NCBI GenBank assembly: GCA_002104895.1
Contig: MCFG01000108.1
Span: 108,571-172,570 of the forward strand
Length of the DNA stretch: 64,000 nucleotides
Reading direction: 5' to 3'
From: Anaeromyces robustus
Taxonomy: Eukaryota; Neocallimastigomycota; Neocallimastigomycetes; Neocallimastigales; Neocallimastigaceae
Shown: positions 1 to 12,575 of the stretch, piece by piece
Layout: every line of letters begins with the position of its first letter
How positions within the stretch are numbered: position 1 is the stretch's first letter
Made by a program: the position numbers and the translations under genes
The notes under the pieces: model-generated
The model's database searches: none
What the model saw: only the letters and a program-made list of their open reading frames with translations
Told to the model about the DNA's origin: nothing

Positions 1-3000
1 CTTCTAAACCTTGCCAATTATTATAATTTATTAGATATTGAAATGGTAAAAGATTATTTGGAAGGTAGGTTTGATAGAAATTAATTTTTGGTATAAATAA
101 TTTTAATATTTCTTTATATTTTTCATTATCGGAAGGATGTTTTAAAATATAAGATATAGCAGATTCTCCTTGCTGATTTGGTATGGTAATATCTGCACCA
201 TTTTCTAATAAAAATGGAATACATTTATATTTTTCATATTTAATCGATAGTAAAAGAGGTGTAGAACCATCTAATAAGGAAGGTTCATTAATATTATAAT
301 TAAATTCTTGAATTAATAATTGAATTAATTCTTCATTTTCATTTAGACATACTAAGTGAACTTCTTGACATTTTTCCATAATTTCTTTATCTTCAATATC
401 AAAATTGAAATTATTTTCATTATTATCATCATCATTATTTATACTACTACTACTATTACTTCTACTATTATCAATATTATTATTATTACTATTATTATTA
501 CTATTATTATTACTATTATTATTATTATTATTAATATTATTATTATTATTACTATTACTAGTATTATTATCATTATTAGTATTATTACTATTATTATTAC
601 TATTATTATTACTGTTATTACTACTACTACTATTATTATTACTATTATTACTATTCTTCTTCTTCTTCTTCTTCTTCTTCTTCTTCTTTTTATTATTTAT
701 ATTATAATTATTTACATTTTTATTATTATCTATATTATCATTATCATTTTCATATTTATTGTTATTTATGTTGTTATTTATGTTGTTATTATTACTATTA
801 TTATTGTCATTGTTTTTATGATTTACATATGATAATATATCATGATTATTTTCATGGTTATTTTCATTTTTTAAACTTTTTAATTTTATAATTCTTTTAA
901 TATTTTCATATTGAAAATTATTATTATTATCATCAATAATTTTATTATTATCTTCATTATTATCTTTATTATTATTATTATTATTAATTTTTTTCCAAAC
1001 ATTTAAAAGTTCTTCATAAATTTTCGTAAAATTTGAATCTAATTGTTCCTTTAATTGATTAATTTCTAATAAGTTATTATTATTATTATTATCACTATTG
1101 TTATTTAATTTTTCGTATTTATCAATATATTTCAATAATAATAATTTAACTTTTTCCTTTTCTTGTTTTTTAAGAGAATACATTAACGGTGTTATATTTT
1201 GATCATTTTTTTCTTCGATATTAATTTTTTCATTATTTATTAATGTAGTAAAATAATCAATATTCGGATGATCAATAGCATAAAATAAAAAAGTTTTATG
1301 ATTTTTATCTTTTTCAGTATTCATTTTATCCTTATCCTCATCATAATTATTTAAAATACTTTTTAATAAATCTAATAAATTCCTATTAATGGAAAAAATA
1401 ATAGGATTTGAAATGAATTTTAGAGTTTGATCATTTTCTAAAATATAAAAACCATTTTTGATAATAGCTTTATTAAAAGATTGATTATTTATCATATAAG
1501 ATAGTAATCCATCTTGTTCTTCAAATTGTTTTATTTCAATACTCATTTTATTTTTTATTAATAAAGAAAAATAGAGTTCATTTTCAATATTATTTTTAAG
1601 CATATAATAAAGATAATTTTCATTATTGATATTTTCTAGATGAATTAAATGTTCAAAAAGAGGTTGATTTATAATATCATTTGATAATAAATAATGAATA
1701 GGTGTTTGATTATGATTATCTTTTAAATTAATATTATATTGAAACAATTGATTTTTAGAAGAGGTAAGAATAGCTATGGCACAATCAAAATACCAATATT
1801 TTAAGGCAACCATTAATGGAGTATTATTATTTTTATCTTTACTATTTATATTTTCTGATGTAATTAGTTTAGGAATAGCTTTATGATTATTGAATTGACA
1901 AGCAATATGTAAAACAGTAGAGTTATTTTTCTTTTCAGATACATTTTTATTAGGATAATATTGTAATATTAAATCTAAAATTTCAGGATAATCAATACAA
2001 TATTGAATAGTATACATTAATGGAGTTCGATCATTATCCTCCGAATTTTTGATATTAATTATATTTTTATTTAATTTTAATATTTTTTTTATATTATTAA
2101 AGTTATGATCTTTAATTTCTTTAAATATTGTAGTAGGCAATACAACTTCTTTCTCTTTTTGACGGGAATAATTTTTTTTCCCAATTTTTGTAAGATAATC
2201 TTGATTACCACTCATATTAACTAGAAATATCATTTTATTGAAGAATTCAGATTTATTGAATTCTTCATAACCATAATATTCAACTATTAAATCTGTAATC
2301 ATTAAATTTTTATCATTTAGCATAATAGAAAAATGTGTATCAGAATTTAAAATACTTAAATCGATGATATTTTTCTTTTGATCATTATCATCATTTTCTT
2401 TTTCCTTTTTTTTACAATAATCAAATATTAATTTTAATGCTTTATAAGAAACCATATTATCATATTTAAAAAAAGTTTGAATTAAAAAATCAATGATAGT
2501 ATTATATTCATTATTCAGATCAGTACGATGTGTAAAATTAATATCATAGTTTATTAAAGCATTAATATCGATACCATGATCTAATAAAAAGATAAATTTT
2601 TCAAAAACATCTTCTTCAAAAGGATCAAAATTTATTTCATAAAATAATAAATTATATTCATCTTTTTCAAAATACATAGTACCATTGATATCAAAACCAT
2701 TTTTTAAGAAAAGTTCAAGCATATCCATTTTTGATTCTCTTAAAAGTTTCATTAGATAACAAGCATATTTTTTTGAATATTTATTATCTTTAATGTAGAT
2801 ACTTAATAAATATTCAATAACTTCTTGATTCAAGCCATAATTTATAGCATATATTATTAATAAAAAATCATGTTTTACTGTTATATCATTCAATAATACT
2901 TTATTTTCAGGATTGTTTAAATATTCTATAATTGATTTTAAATTTTTATTCTTTAACTTTGAAAGTATAGGTTTAATTTTTTTAGAATGTCTGTAAATAT

Positions 3001-3274
3001 TTATAATATTAATAAAAATAAATAATTAATAATAAGTAAATAAATAATAGATATATAATTATAATATAAAATAGAAAAAAATATTCAATATTCAATATTG
3101 TATATTTTATATTTTAACACACACACCACACACATAAAAATATATATATATATATAAATTAATAAATAAATAAAAGTAATAATTATATTTTTACGTTCTT
3201 TCCGAAAATTCAATATTTTGGAGTTCATTATCTATATGTTTATTCATTAAGATATGTTTTGGTGTTTTGAACAT
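1..3274 (-). CDS. Large ankyrin-repeat protein, 3' end outside the window
   Basis: Exon 1 runs 3274-3195 and starts with ATG (MFKTPKHILMNK...). A GT-AG intron occupies 3194-2991 and exon 2 runs from 2990 past the left edge. Phases match (80 nt, then one base completing a Thr codon), giving at least 1,023 residues with no stop. The reading frame has scattered ankyrin units, such as a 'TPLMYTIQYC' helix start and 'IPFLLENGADITIPNQQG' near the edge. About 150 residues (roughly 420-980 nt) are an Asn/Ser/Lys low-complexity insert made by AAT/AAG runs, between two ankyrin-bearing parts. Ankyrin repeats are protein-binding scaffolds; no enzymatic domain is visible and the partner is unknown. The C-terminus is unseen, so an effector domain there cannot be excluded. 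I am fairly sure of the frame and of the family. Confidence 0.85.
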
Positions 3275-3839
3275 TTTTGGTAATATTAACTTTTTTTTTT
3301 TTTTTTTTTTTTTTATATTAATTTCATTATTATTATTATTATTTTTTCTTTTTTTTTTTTTTTTTTTTTTAATTTTTCGGTAGAAATAAAAAAAAAGAAA
3401 AAGAAAAAGAAAAAAGTATATAAAAATTTTATTATTATTATTATATATATTGTATTTTATTTATATATTATTAAAAATAACAAAAAATAATAAATAAAAT
3501 AAAACAAATTATAAAAACAAAATAGATATATAGTTTTATATTTTTTATGTAGTGCTTTTTTTTCATTATTAGTTATGTCCAATTTTCTATAATCTTTACT
3601 TTTAACGTTTATAATTATTGGCCAATGAAAATTAAAAATCAAATTAAAAAATATTTTTTTCTATTTAATTAGATTTTTAATTTATGAAAAAAAGAGATAA
3701 TTTTAGTTAAATATAAATTAAATTGTATAAAAAAATTTTTTTTTTTGTTTTAAAAAATAATCTTTAAAAATGTTGTATATATCTTATTAAATATTAATTA
3801 AATATTATAAACAATTTTTAATAACTATGTTTTTAATTT

Positions 3840-5156
3840 ACTACATAATAATTTTAATCCTAGTAAAGTAATGTTGTTGGATTAAGAAAAGATGTTTTCA
3901 TTATTTTAATAATGATCATTTAAAGAAAAAAAAAATTAAACCAAAAACTAATAAAGAATATTAAAAATATAGTTATTTAAAATTGTTAATAATATTTAAT
4001 ATAATATATACAATATTTTTAAAGAGTTTATTATTATTTCAATAAAAAAATTAAAAAAAAAATTATTATTATATTTATTTTTATTTAAAACAGATAAAGT
4101 GAACATAAATTAACAATAAAAATTATCTTACTATAATTAATAGGATAGTAATTTTATATTTATTATATAAAATGAAAAAAAAAAAATCTTAAATTAATTA
4201 TAATTTCTACTATCTTTATTGTATAATAAAAGATATGAAATAGACAACGGAATATATATAAGGTTTTATAAAGCTAATATATATATGTGCTCTCTCTCTC
4301 TTTTTTTTTTTTTTTTCAATTTAAATTACTATCTATTCATTAAAAGAAAAATTATTATTAATAAATGAAATATTTAAAATTTAATATTTTATTTTTTAAA
4401 AAAAAAAATTGGAATTTTATATATTTTTGTTCCTGTAAAATAATGTTGTTGAAGTAAGAAAAAAATATTTCCACTATTTAAATACTGAGATTTTTTTATA
4501 ATAAAATTAAATTGCTTTATTTTATTATTATTTATATAATACCGATACAATTGATTTTTTTTTTTAAAAAAAAAAATATAAACCATTAAACATAAACCAT
4601 TAATGATAAAGATTATCATATTATACCGATTAATTTAATTAACAAATTTTATATGATAAAAAATAAAGTTATTAAATTTTATTTCTTATTTAAACTATTG
4701 AAACTAAACATTTAATAATGAAAATTATCTTGTTAAATTTTAATATAATTTAACATGTTTAATTAAAATAATTATATTACGCTTTTTGTATAAAATACAT
4801 ATATGTAAAAGATATTAGATTATTAAATTTTTCATTTAATTATATTATGATTTTTATATAAAATCATAAAAAAAAAAAAAAAAGGAAATATATATATATT
4901 TATTAAATTTATTATGATTTGTTCCATTTATGTTTTATAGTATAAGATATAAAAAAGACAATAAAATATATACATATATATATAAAGTTGCATACATATA
5001 TATGTTTTTTTTTAAATTGTTTAAATTGTGAAATTACTATTAATAGTAAAATTTAAAGTTTCATATTAAAACCAAAATTTGATAATTTCTATGCTTTAAC
5101 TTTTGGTAAAGTAATAATAAATTGAGAAGATAATGTTTCCATTATTTAAATAATGA

Positions 5157-5194
<38 letters not shown>

Positions 5195-5887
5195 AAAACA
5201 ATAATACTATGACTGTATAAAAAATATCGAAAAAAAGTTATTAAATTTTATTTTTCTTTAAAATTATTAAATATAAATTATTATTAATGATAAAATTTAT
5301 CTTATTAAACTTATTAATAAGATAATTATACTTTTTGTATAGAATGAAAAAAAAAGATATAGGATGTTATGTAATTTATTAAATTAATTATAATTATTTT
5401 CGAATATATATGTTTTTTTTTTTTTTTTATCTAAATTGCTATCTAATTATTAAAAAAGAATTATTTTTAAGAAATAAATATTTAAAGTTTAACATTTAAA
5501 AAAGAAAAAATTGGTATTTTATATATTTTAGTTCTGGTAAAGTTATATTGTTGGAATATGAAGAAATATTTCTACAATAATCTTTTTTTTTCTTTTTAAA
5601 TTAATTATACTAATATTTTTATAGAGAATATTAAAAAATTGAAACAATTAAAATAAATAATAAATATAAATCATTAATAATAAAGGATATTCATATTGTT
5701 TCGATTAACGAATTTAATAAAGTAATTATATTATGATTTTTATATAAAATCATAAAAAAAAAAAAAGGAAATATATATATATTTATTAAATTTATTATTA
5801 TTTGTTCCATCTATGTTTTATAGTATAAGATATGAAAAAGACAATATAATATATACATATGTATATAAAGTTGCATACATATATATG

Positions 5888-5921
<34 letters not shown>

Positions 5922-6400
5922 GTTTAAATTTTACTATTAATAGAAAAATTTAAAGTTTCATATTAAAACCGAAATTTGATAATTTATATGCTTTAACTCT
6001 TGGTAAAGTAATAATAAATTAAGATAATAATGTTTCCATTATTTAAATAATGATCTTTTTTTTTTTTTTTTTTTTTTTTTGAAAACAATAATACGATGAC
6101 AATATAAAAAATATCGAAATAAAGTTATTAAATTTTATTTTTATTTAAAATTATTAAATATAAACTATTATTAATGATAAAATTTATCTTATTAAACTTG
6201 TAAATTTTATTAAGATTTAATAAGATAATTATACTTTTTGTATAGAATGAAAAAAAAAAAGATATTAGATATTATATAATTTATTAAATTAATTATAATT
6301 ATTTTCATCTATATAATATAATATAATATAATATAATAAAAATAAAAGGTATGAAAAAAAGACAATAAAATATACTCATAAGATTGATAAAGTTACATAT
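3840..6400. repeat. Degenerate tandem repeat array, two alternating unit types
   Basis: A shared core (a 'GGTAAAGTAAT'-like string, then a 'TTTCCATTATTTAAATAATGA'-like self-complementary string, then poly-T) recurs near 3858, 4430, 5102, 5530 and 5998. Two versions alternate: one with 'GTTGTTGGA' (3858, 4430, 5530) and one with 'ATAATAAATT' (5102, 5998). A longer block beginning 'ATTATGATTTTTATATAAAATC' and containing 'GTTGCATACATATATATG' is repeated at about 4843 and 5723, roughly 0.88 kb apart, so the array behaves as a duplicated higher-order unit. No coding potential is visible and no known element family is recognised. Confidence 0.7.
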
Positions 6401-6849
6401 TTTTTTTTTCTTTAGATATTTAAGATTAATCTCTATTAATAATAACATTTAAAGTTTAATATTAAAAAAAAGTATGATGAAAAAAAAAAGAATAATATAT
6501 TTAATTGCTATTAATTTATAATAAAATAAGAAAAAAAAAAGTCATTATTAATATGATTACAGAGATTATTTAAATCATATTTATATAAAGTTAAAATAAA
6601 ATTTTCTTAGTTGTTAATAATTTTTCTTTTTTTCCAAATAAACATATAAATTATAAGGATTCTTTATTTAATTTATAATAAAATTAATAAAAAAAAAGAA
6701 GATTAAAATATATTTATTATGTACGATATATTAAGATGATGTTTAGATACATATATAATCTTTTTTAAAATATATAAATTATAAAATTACTAATAATAGA
6801 AACGTTTTTAAAAATTTCAATTTAATAAGTAAAAATGTATTATTGAATT

Positions 6850-7044
6850 TTATTTATTAATAGGGTAATTTTTTTTATTATTATTGTTAATATTTAAGTA
6901 TTGTCTATATAAAATATAGAATATATAATATGTATAAAAATTAATTGAAAATACTTCTGGGGGGATTATGTTACTCGTGAGATTCATGAAAAAATTACCA
7001 ATTTTGGGAATATCTGTTTTTTGCATGTTTGACTCAAATGACAA
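6850..7044 (-). other. Short coding-like island, possible gene relic
   Basis: This is a patch of more mixed base composition within almost pure A/T. On the minus strand it reads as about 35 ordinary-looking residues (including 'TDIPKIGNFFMNL' and 'SNIIPPEVFSIN') before drifting into A/T-driven Tyr/Ile/Asn. The first ATG lies inside the peptide. No family is recognised. It could be an eroded exon or a chance open frame. Confidence 0.25.
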
Positions 7045-7184
7045 TGCATTTTATAATTAAAAAATATTCATAAATTAATATCACAATTACAAATCAAACA
7101 AATCATCAAATACAAAATCAAATATAAAAAAATACGTAAATTCATAACAAAATATATACAAATAATATAACAAATAATATCAAA

Positions 7185-7302
7185 CAAATATAATAAATAA
7201 AATCATAATAAATAAATCATAACAAATATAATAAATAAAATTATAACAAATATAATAAATAAAATTATAACAAATATAATAAATAAAATCATAACAAATA
7301 AA
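7185..7302. repeat. 24-bp tandem repeat
   Basis: A 24-bp unit starting 'AACAAATATAATAAATAAAA' occurs three times in strict register at 7221, 7245 and 7269, with a partial copy at 7293 and a diverged copy just upstream. It is A/T simple sequence with no sign of function. Confidence 0.75.
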
Positions 7303-8073
7303 CATTCGTCGTTATGTAACATAATAATAAAATAAAATGTCATAAAATAATTCAATAAACAATGTTATAACATATGAAAAGATAAAATACATGATTAAAA
7401 TAGAATTTAAGATATTTAATTATATTAATTAATTGATGAAAAGTTAAAAAAAATAAAGTTTTTTTTTTTTTTTTTTTATAAAATGTATAGTAATCTATAC
7501 GAATTATTATAATTTTGTAAAAGATGTTTTTTTATTTTATTTAGTTTCTTTTTTTTTTATATTATATTTTTACTATTATTTATACTTTTACTATTTTTTT
7601 TTTTTTGGAAACATTTAAAAATATATATATAGATTTTTTAAAATTTTAAAATTTTGTTCAGTACCACCATAAAAGGAATTTAAAAAGTTTGTTATGCATT
7701 TTATATATGAAAGGTACGCTATACAAAAAAAATATTAAAATACAAAAATAGAAAATATAAATTAAAAATAAAACGATAATAATTATAATTGTAATAATAA
7801 TGCTTTATAATAGATATACAAATGACAACATAGATAATATCAAGAATGTATATTATTTTACAATATTACATATTACATGATTAATTTAATTATATAAAAT
7901 AAATAAACAGATTGCTTAGATTAAGTATTTAAATATTAACAATTAATATTTTAAAAGTTTGACTATTAAGTTTGTGTTTTTTTTTTTGTTTAAGAAAAAT
8001 TTATATCATTATAAAATAGTTTGAATACATTTGAAATAATATTTTAATGTATTAGTTTATTGGTTAAGGTTAT

Positions 8074-8130
8074 TTAGAATGAGGCGCTTTCAGTAGTAAT
8101 TGGTCTACCGAATCTGAATACGAATGTATT
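8074..8130 (-). other. Possible 3'-terminal exon relic
   Basis: On the minus strand an unusually G/C-containing island reads 'FVFRFGRPITTESASF' followed by TAA at 8076-8074. A 'TATTCAG' acceptor-like string lies just inside it. The surrounding sequence carries no matching exon that I could join. It may be the last trace of a decayed gene. Low confidence. Confidence 0.25.
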
Positions 8131-8455
8131 ATAATTTTAGATAAAAATAATAATAAAAAAATTAAATATATTATTATATATATATATTTATTTATTAATG
8201 ATTGTTAACTTAAGAAAATATATAAATTTTGTATAACCATAATTACATCCATATTTGCAGAATTTTCATTATTGTATTTAGTAAATAATACCCAGTAACA
8301 GCAGAAGCAATAATAATATATAAACTTTTTGCTGCTTCTTTTTCTGTTTATTCTTTGTTCGTTTATTTTATTTTGTTTTAATTTTTTTTTTTTTTTAAAA
8401 AAAAAAAAAACAATTATTTTTTCTATTTTTAATTATTAGTTATTACTCTTATTAT

Positions 8456-8818
8456 TTAATATTTTCATCTTTATTTATTTATTTATTTAATTATAATATC
8501 TACTATTATTATATTATTTTTATTGATAGTTACAAATTTTTTATTGATTTTCATTTTCATTTATTTATTTATTTATTTATAATATTTACTATTATTATAT
8601 TATTTATTATTGATAAATATAAAATTTTTATTGATTTTCATCTTTATTTATTTATTTATTTATTTATTTATTATATTTACTATTGTTATATTATTTCTTA
8701 TTGATAATTATAAGTTTTTTATTGATTTTCATCTTTATTTATTTAGTTATTTATTTATAATATTTACTATTATTATATTATTTTTTATTGATAATTACAA
8801 ATTTCCCTAATTGATTTT
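8456..8818. repeat. Tandem repeat of about 85-95 bp, four copies
   Basis: A unit containing 'TTATTGATTTTCATCTTTAT', a (TTTA)n stretch and 'AATATTTACTATTATTATA' is repeated about four times, with starts near 8456, 8541, 8628 and 8719. The array ends directly beside the stop codon of the ankyrin-YoeB gene. Length differences come from the internal (TTTA)n. Confidence 0.8.
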
Positions 8819-8833
8819 TTTAATCTTGTTATT

Positions 8834-9112
8834 TTACCGTTTTTCATGTTCATAGTGACCTTTACACAATTTAAGAATAACTTTTTCTCCATCTACTTCA
8901 TATACAAGTCTATTTTGTTTATTAATACGTCTAGAATAATGTCCTTCCAAATCACCAGTCAGGCGTTCTACTCGTCCCAAACCTCTAAAAGGATCTGTTT
9001 TTATATCTTCAATTAATAACTGTATTTTGTTATATACATTTGGATCATCTTTCTCCCAACTTTTTAAATCTTTTTTACATTTATCCATAGATACTTCCCA
9101 AGATAAAATATT
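8834..9112 (-). other. YoeB/Txe-like mRNA interferase domain, C-terminal part of the broken ankyrin gene
   Basis: These are the last 92 codons of the locus. Family landmarks are in order: a helix-rich start with a Trp-Glu pair ('KSWEKDD'), 'DPFRGLGRVERL', 'GHYSRRINKQNRLVYEV', and a terminal 'CKGHY' followed by five extra residues. In the YoeB family the conserved Glu, Arg and the C-terminal His-Tyr form the active site; all have counterparts here (Glu in 'RVERL', Arg in 'SRRI', His-Tyr in 'KGHY'). The domain has no internal stop or frameshift, so it seems less decayed than the breaks upstream suggest. Activity is not shown by sequence alone. Confidence 0.88.
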
Positions 9113-11651
9113 CATATCTTCATTAAGTATAAAATCTTTATCTACATTGGATGATTTAACTCGATCTTCTAATGCTTTTTTAATTGCTTCATAATTATCA
9201 TTATTAGTATTATTAGTATTACCAATCTCTTTAATTTTTTCTTTTATAATATCTAATACTGTTTTATCATAATCATCTTTCAATTCAGTCTTAACCCCTT
9301 TCTTTAATAGCAACTTTACTACTCTAACGTAACCATTTTCCGCAGCTACCATCAATGCTGTTCTTTTATGTTGTCCAACGGAGTTAATATTTGCTTTTTG
9401 GAATAACAATTCTTCGACCACATCAAAATATCCATTTTTAGCTGCTCTAATAAGAGCATTATCTCCATTTGCGTCTTTAATCGTGATATCTGCATTATAT
9501 TCCATCAACCATCTTACTAACTCATGATTTCCATTGGATGCTGCTATTATCAGAGCTGTTTCTCCATTTTCATTTATTGAGTTAACATCAACAAGAATTT
9601 CTCCTTTATCATCCAAAAATTTTAAATCCATTTCATTAATATCTCCTCTAAATATTGTATTCCAAAATTCTTCTTTGATTTTATCTATTGGTGGATGCTT
9701 AACTGCCACTGGAAACTGATCAAATTTTGAACTTTGAATACCTATTTTAGATTGAATTAATCTAATAACTCTTCTTCTACCTTTTCTTTTTGCACAATCC
9801 AAAGCAGTTTCTTCTTCACTATTTTTTGCGTTTATATCAATACCTGGTAGATTTAATAACAAATTAACTATTTTTGCATGTCCTTCTTCAGCTGCATAAA
9901 TTAATGCCGTATTTCCAAAAGAATCTTTTTTATTAAAATTAATATTTTTATTTAATAAAAACTTTACTACCTTTTCATTTCCACGATATGAAGCAATATG
10001 TAGAGCATTTTCAGCACTTACACCATGTTGAAACAATAAATCAAGTATTTCTTCATCTTTTTCGTACACTGCCACTACTAATACCACAAAATTAAAGGAT
10101 AACTCTTCTAAACTATATCGATTCAGCAATAATTTAATTATGTCTTTATTATTACGAAGTATAGCCATAGCTAATACTGGTCTTTTTTTTCTATCTAAAA
10201 GGTTAAGCACCTCGATCCAAAAGTAGTTTGATCACGTCTATATGTTCCGCCCAAACTGCATACATTAATGCTGTATTTCCAATACTATCTATAGCATTAA
10301 TATCTGCACCTTTATCTAGAATCATTTTACATGCACCATCATATCCTTTAGCTGCAAGACGCATTAACATAGTATGTCCCATATCATCACGAATATTTAC
10401 ATCATTTTCCTGTACTGATAACAAATCAATTTTTTTTACACCAAAATCCAAATCATAATCAAGAGATTTTGATAACATATAAGTATCCATACTACTTTGT
10501 TTTAAATCAACTTTAGCACCTTTTTTTAGTAACAAATCAACTATTTTCTTATCTCCAGAGAAAGCTGCATACATTAACGCAGTATCACCATTTTTAGTAG
10601 AAATATTAACGTCAATATCTTCACGTTCCAACAACATATGAATAATTTTCTTACAAGGCTCATATAAAGACATTAAACTTTTCATATTTGAACTAATCAT
10701 TGGAGGTAGAGGTAATGTTTCTTCTTCACGAGAACTTGTTTCATTTTCATGATAATATCTCAATTTTGTAGCTCTAGAATAACGATCTAATGCACATAGT
10801 AATGCTGTTTCTCCTTCCTTGTTTTGTATATTAACGTCAATAGGCTTTTCCAATAACATCTTAACTATGTCATCATAACCTTTATTTATTGCTAGCATTA
10901 ATGCTGTTTCTCCTTCTTCGTTTTGTATATTAACGTCAATAGGCTTTTCCAATAACATCTTAACTATGTCATCATAACCTTTATATATTGCTAGCATTAA
11001 TGCTGTTCTTCCTTTAGCCCCTTGTTTATTAACGTTTATACCTGGTTGTTTCAATAACAACTTAGCTACTTCTTTCCTCTGGTCAGCTATTGATTCTAAC
11101 AAAAGAGTATTTTCCATCAAAAGATTTCTATTGATAGGAAAAGGATATTTCTTTAAAAATGATGATAAGACTTTCACAAGATTTAGATTATCTTTTTTTT
11201 TAGAAACAGTAGTCATAACCACGATTGAAAAGGCATCGTTTACTTCATCATTAAGATCTTCAATTTCCTTATGTATCTTTCGAATTTTACTATTTACCAT
11301 ATCGATATTTGCACCATTTTTTAGGAGAAGTAACATTTTTTCTTTGTCACCAATCATCGTTGCAATCGATAAAGCTGTATTTCCATTACTATCTTTAGCA
11401 TCTATATTAATAAGCTGATATCCACGAGAATCTCTTGCTAGTAAAATTTGTTGCATAATATTAATAGTAGAATATTTAGTTGCACACATCAATATTGTCT
11501 AACCATCTGAATTTTGAGCAGAATTAAAGTCTTCATTGTTACGACGCATTTCAATGATTTTCATCGTCCAATCCCTCGGTGCCCACGTTTTATAATCATT
11601 TGAGGGAGTAATATTCCCTACTGTTTTAGCAGAGTTAGTTAATGATATCAT
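8834..11651 (-). pseudogene. Ankyrin-repeat protein with C-terminal YoeB-type toxin domain, broken gene
   Basis: The gene appears to start at the ATG at 11651-11649. An in-frame TAG at 11501-11499 interrupts a typical ankyrin start ('DG*TILM'). The frame then stays open to a TAA at 10205-10203, inside another ankyrin unit, and ankyrin coding resumes at once in a different frame through to the stop at 8834. The break coincides with a repeat that is short by a non-multiple of three. About a dozen or more ankyrin units are followed by a compact domain of about 92 residues of the Txe/YoeB family (RelE fold), which in bacteria is a ribosome-dependent mRNA endonuclease. There are no introns, and the composition is visibly richer in G/C than the flanks. 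Partial products could start at ATG 11489 (ankyrin only) or near 10168 (ankyrin plus toxin domain). I infer a pseudogene; sequencing error or recoding are the alternatives. No antitoxin gene is visible nearby. Confidence 0.88.
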
Positions 11652-12469
11652 TTAAACTTTATATATATTTAATATTCAATTTTAAAATATTGAAATAATG
11701 TTCATATAATAAAAAAGTTATAATTATTTATTTTGATTAAATTTATTCTTAAAAAATTTAAAGAAAACAAAAAATTTATTATTGATTGTTTTATCCATTT
11801 ATGCATTAAAGAAAATAATATTTATGTCCATTTTTATTTTATTAAAACAAAAATAAATTAAAGAACTATTTTTTTTTTTTTTACTATATATGTATAAATT
11901 AAAAAAATAATAACCAATTTCTCTGGTATTTCTATTATATTTTAAGACTTTTTTCTTATTTTTTTTTTTTTTATTTTTTTATTGTTGTTATTCCTTTACA
12001 TGAATCTTTCTATCTATTATTTTATTACTTAGTTTATAAGCTATAATATAATATATTTTTGCTTTATCTTAACAATTATATTTAATAATTATTAAATATT
12101 TGTATACATATTCTAATAATAGTAATAGTAAATTAATAATTATTAAATGTTTGTATTACATAACATATTCTAATAATAATAGTAAATAAATTAAAATAAA
12201 AGAAATAAATATTTGTTATAGATAACTGCCAATAATTATGAATATAAATTAACAGGGTCATATGATTAAATGTCATTTAAATATTATTAATAATTATTAG
12301 TGATATTAATCATATGACTTAGTATATTGCTAATCTGTTTAGATGTTTAGATACTAAAACTTTATTTAGGTTTGGTAAAAAACCTTATTAAAGTTTTTAA
12401 ACTTTTATGTATTTTATGAATGAAGTATTTCGTGTATAATTTTTTTTTTCTAAGGTACAGCTTTGTAAT

Positions 12470-12575
12470 AATTACAATAACAATATCAATAACAATAATA
12501 GCAATAACAATAACAATAACAATAGCAATAATAATAATAATAAATAATAATAATAATAATAATAATAAAAATATT
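12470..12575. repeat. Simple repeat (AATAAC)n grading into (AAT)n
   Basis: Interrupted 'AATAACAATAACAATAGC' motifs run into pure AAT triplets. Both strands give spurious Ile/Leu/Val or Asn-rich open frames. Confidence 0.85.

Larger units (their letters stand above)
3275..8830. other. Intergenic stretch, A/T-rich, repeat-bearing
   Basis: No convincing gene. It contains degenerate tandem units (3840-6400), a 24-bp repeat (about 7185-7302), an 85-95-bp tandem repeat (8456-8818) and two short coding-like relics (6850-7044 and 8074-8130), listed separately. The remainder is homopolymers and A/T simple sequence. Confidence 0.7.

Noticed and set aside
356-832. Plus-strand Ile/Leu/Thr-rich open frames
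   Set aside because: They are antisense shadows of the Asn-rich insert of the minus-strand ankyrin gene.
8834-11651. Bacterial contamination as the source of the toxin gene
   Set aside because: The locus is embedded in the same A/T-rich repeat-laden DNA on both sides and its ankyrin repeats fit the genome; a misjoin would need read evidence.
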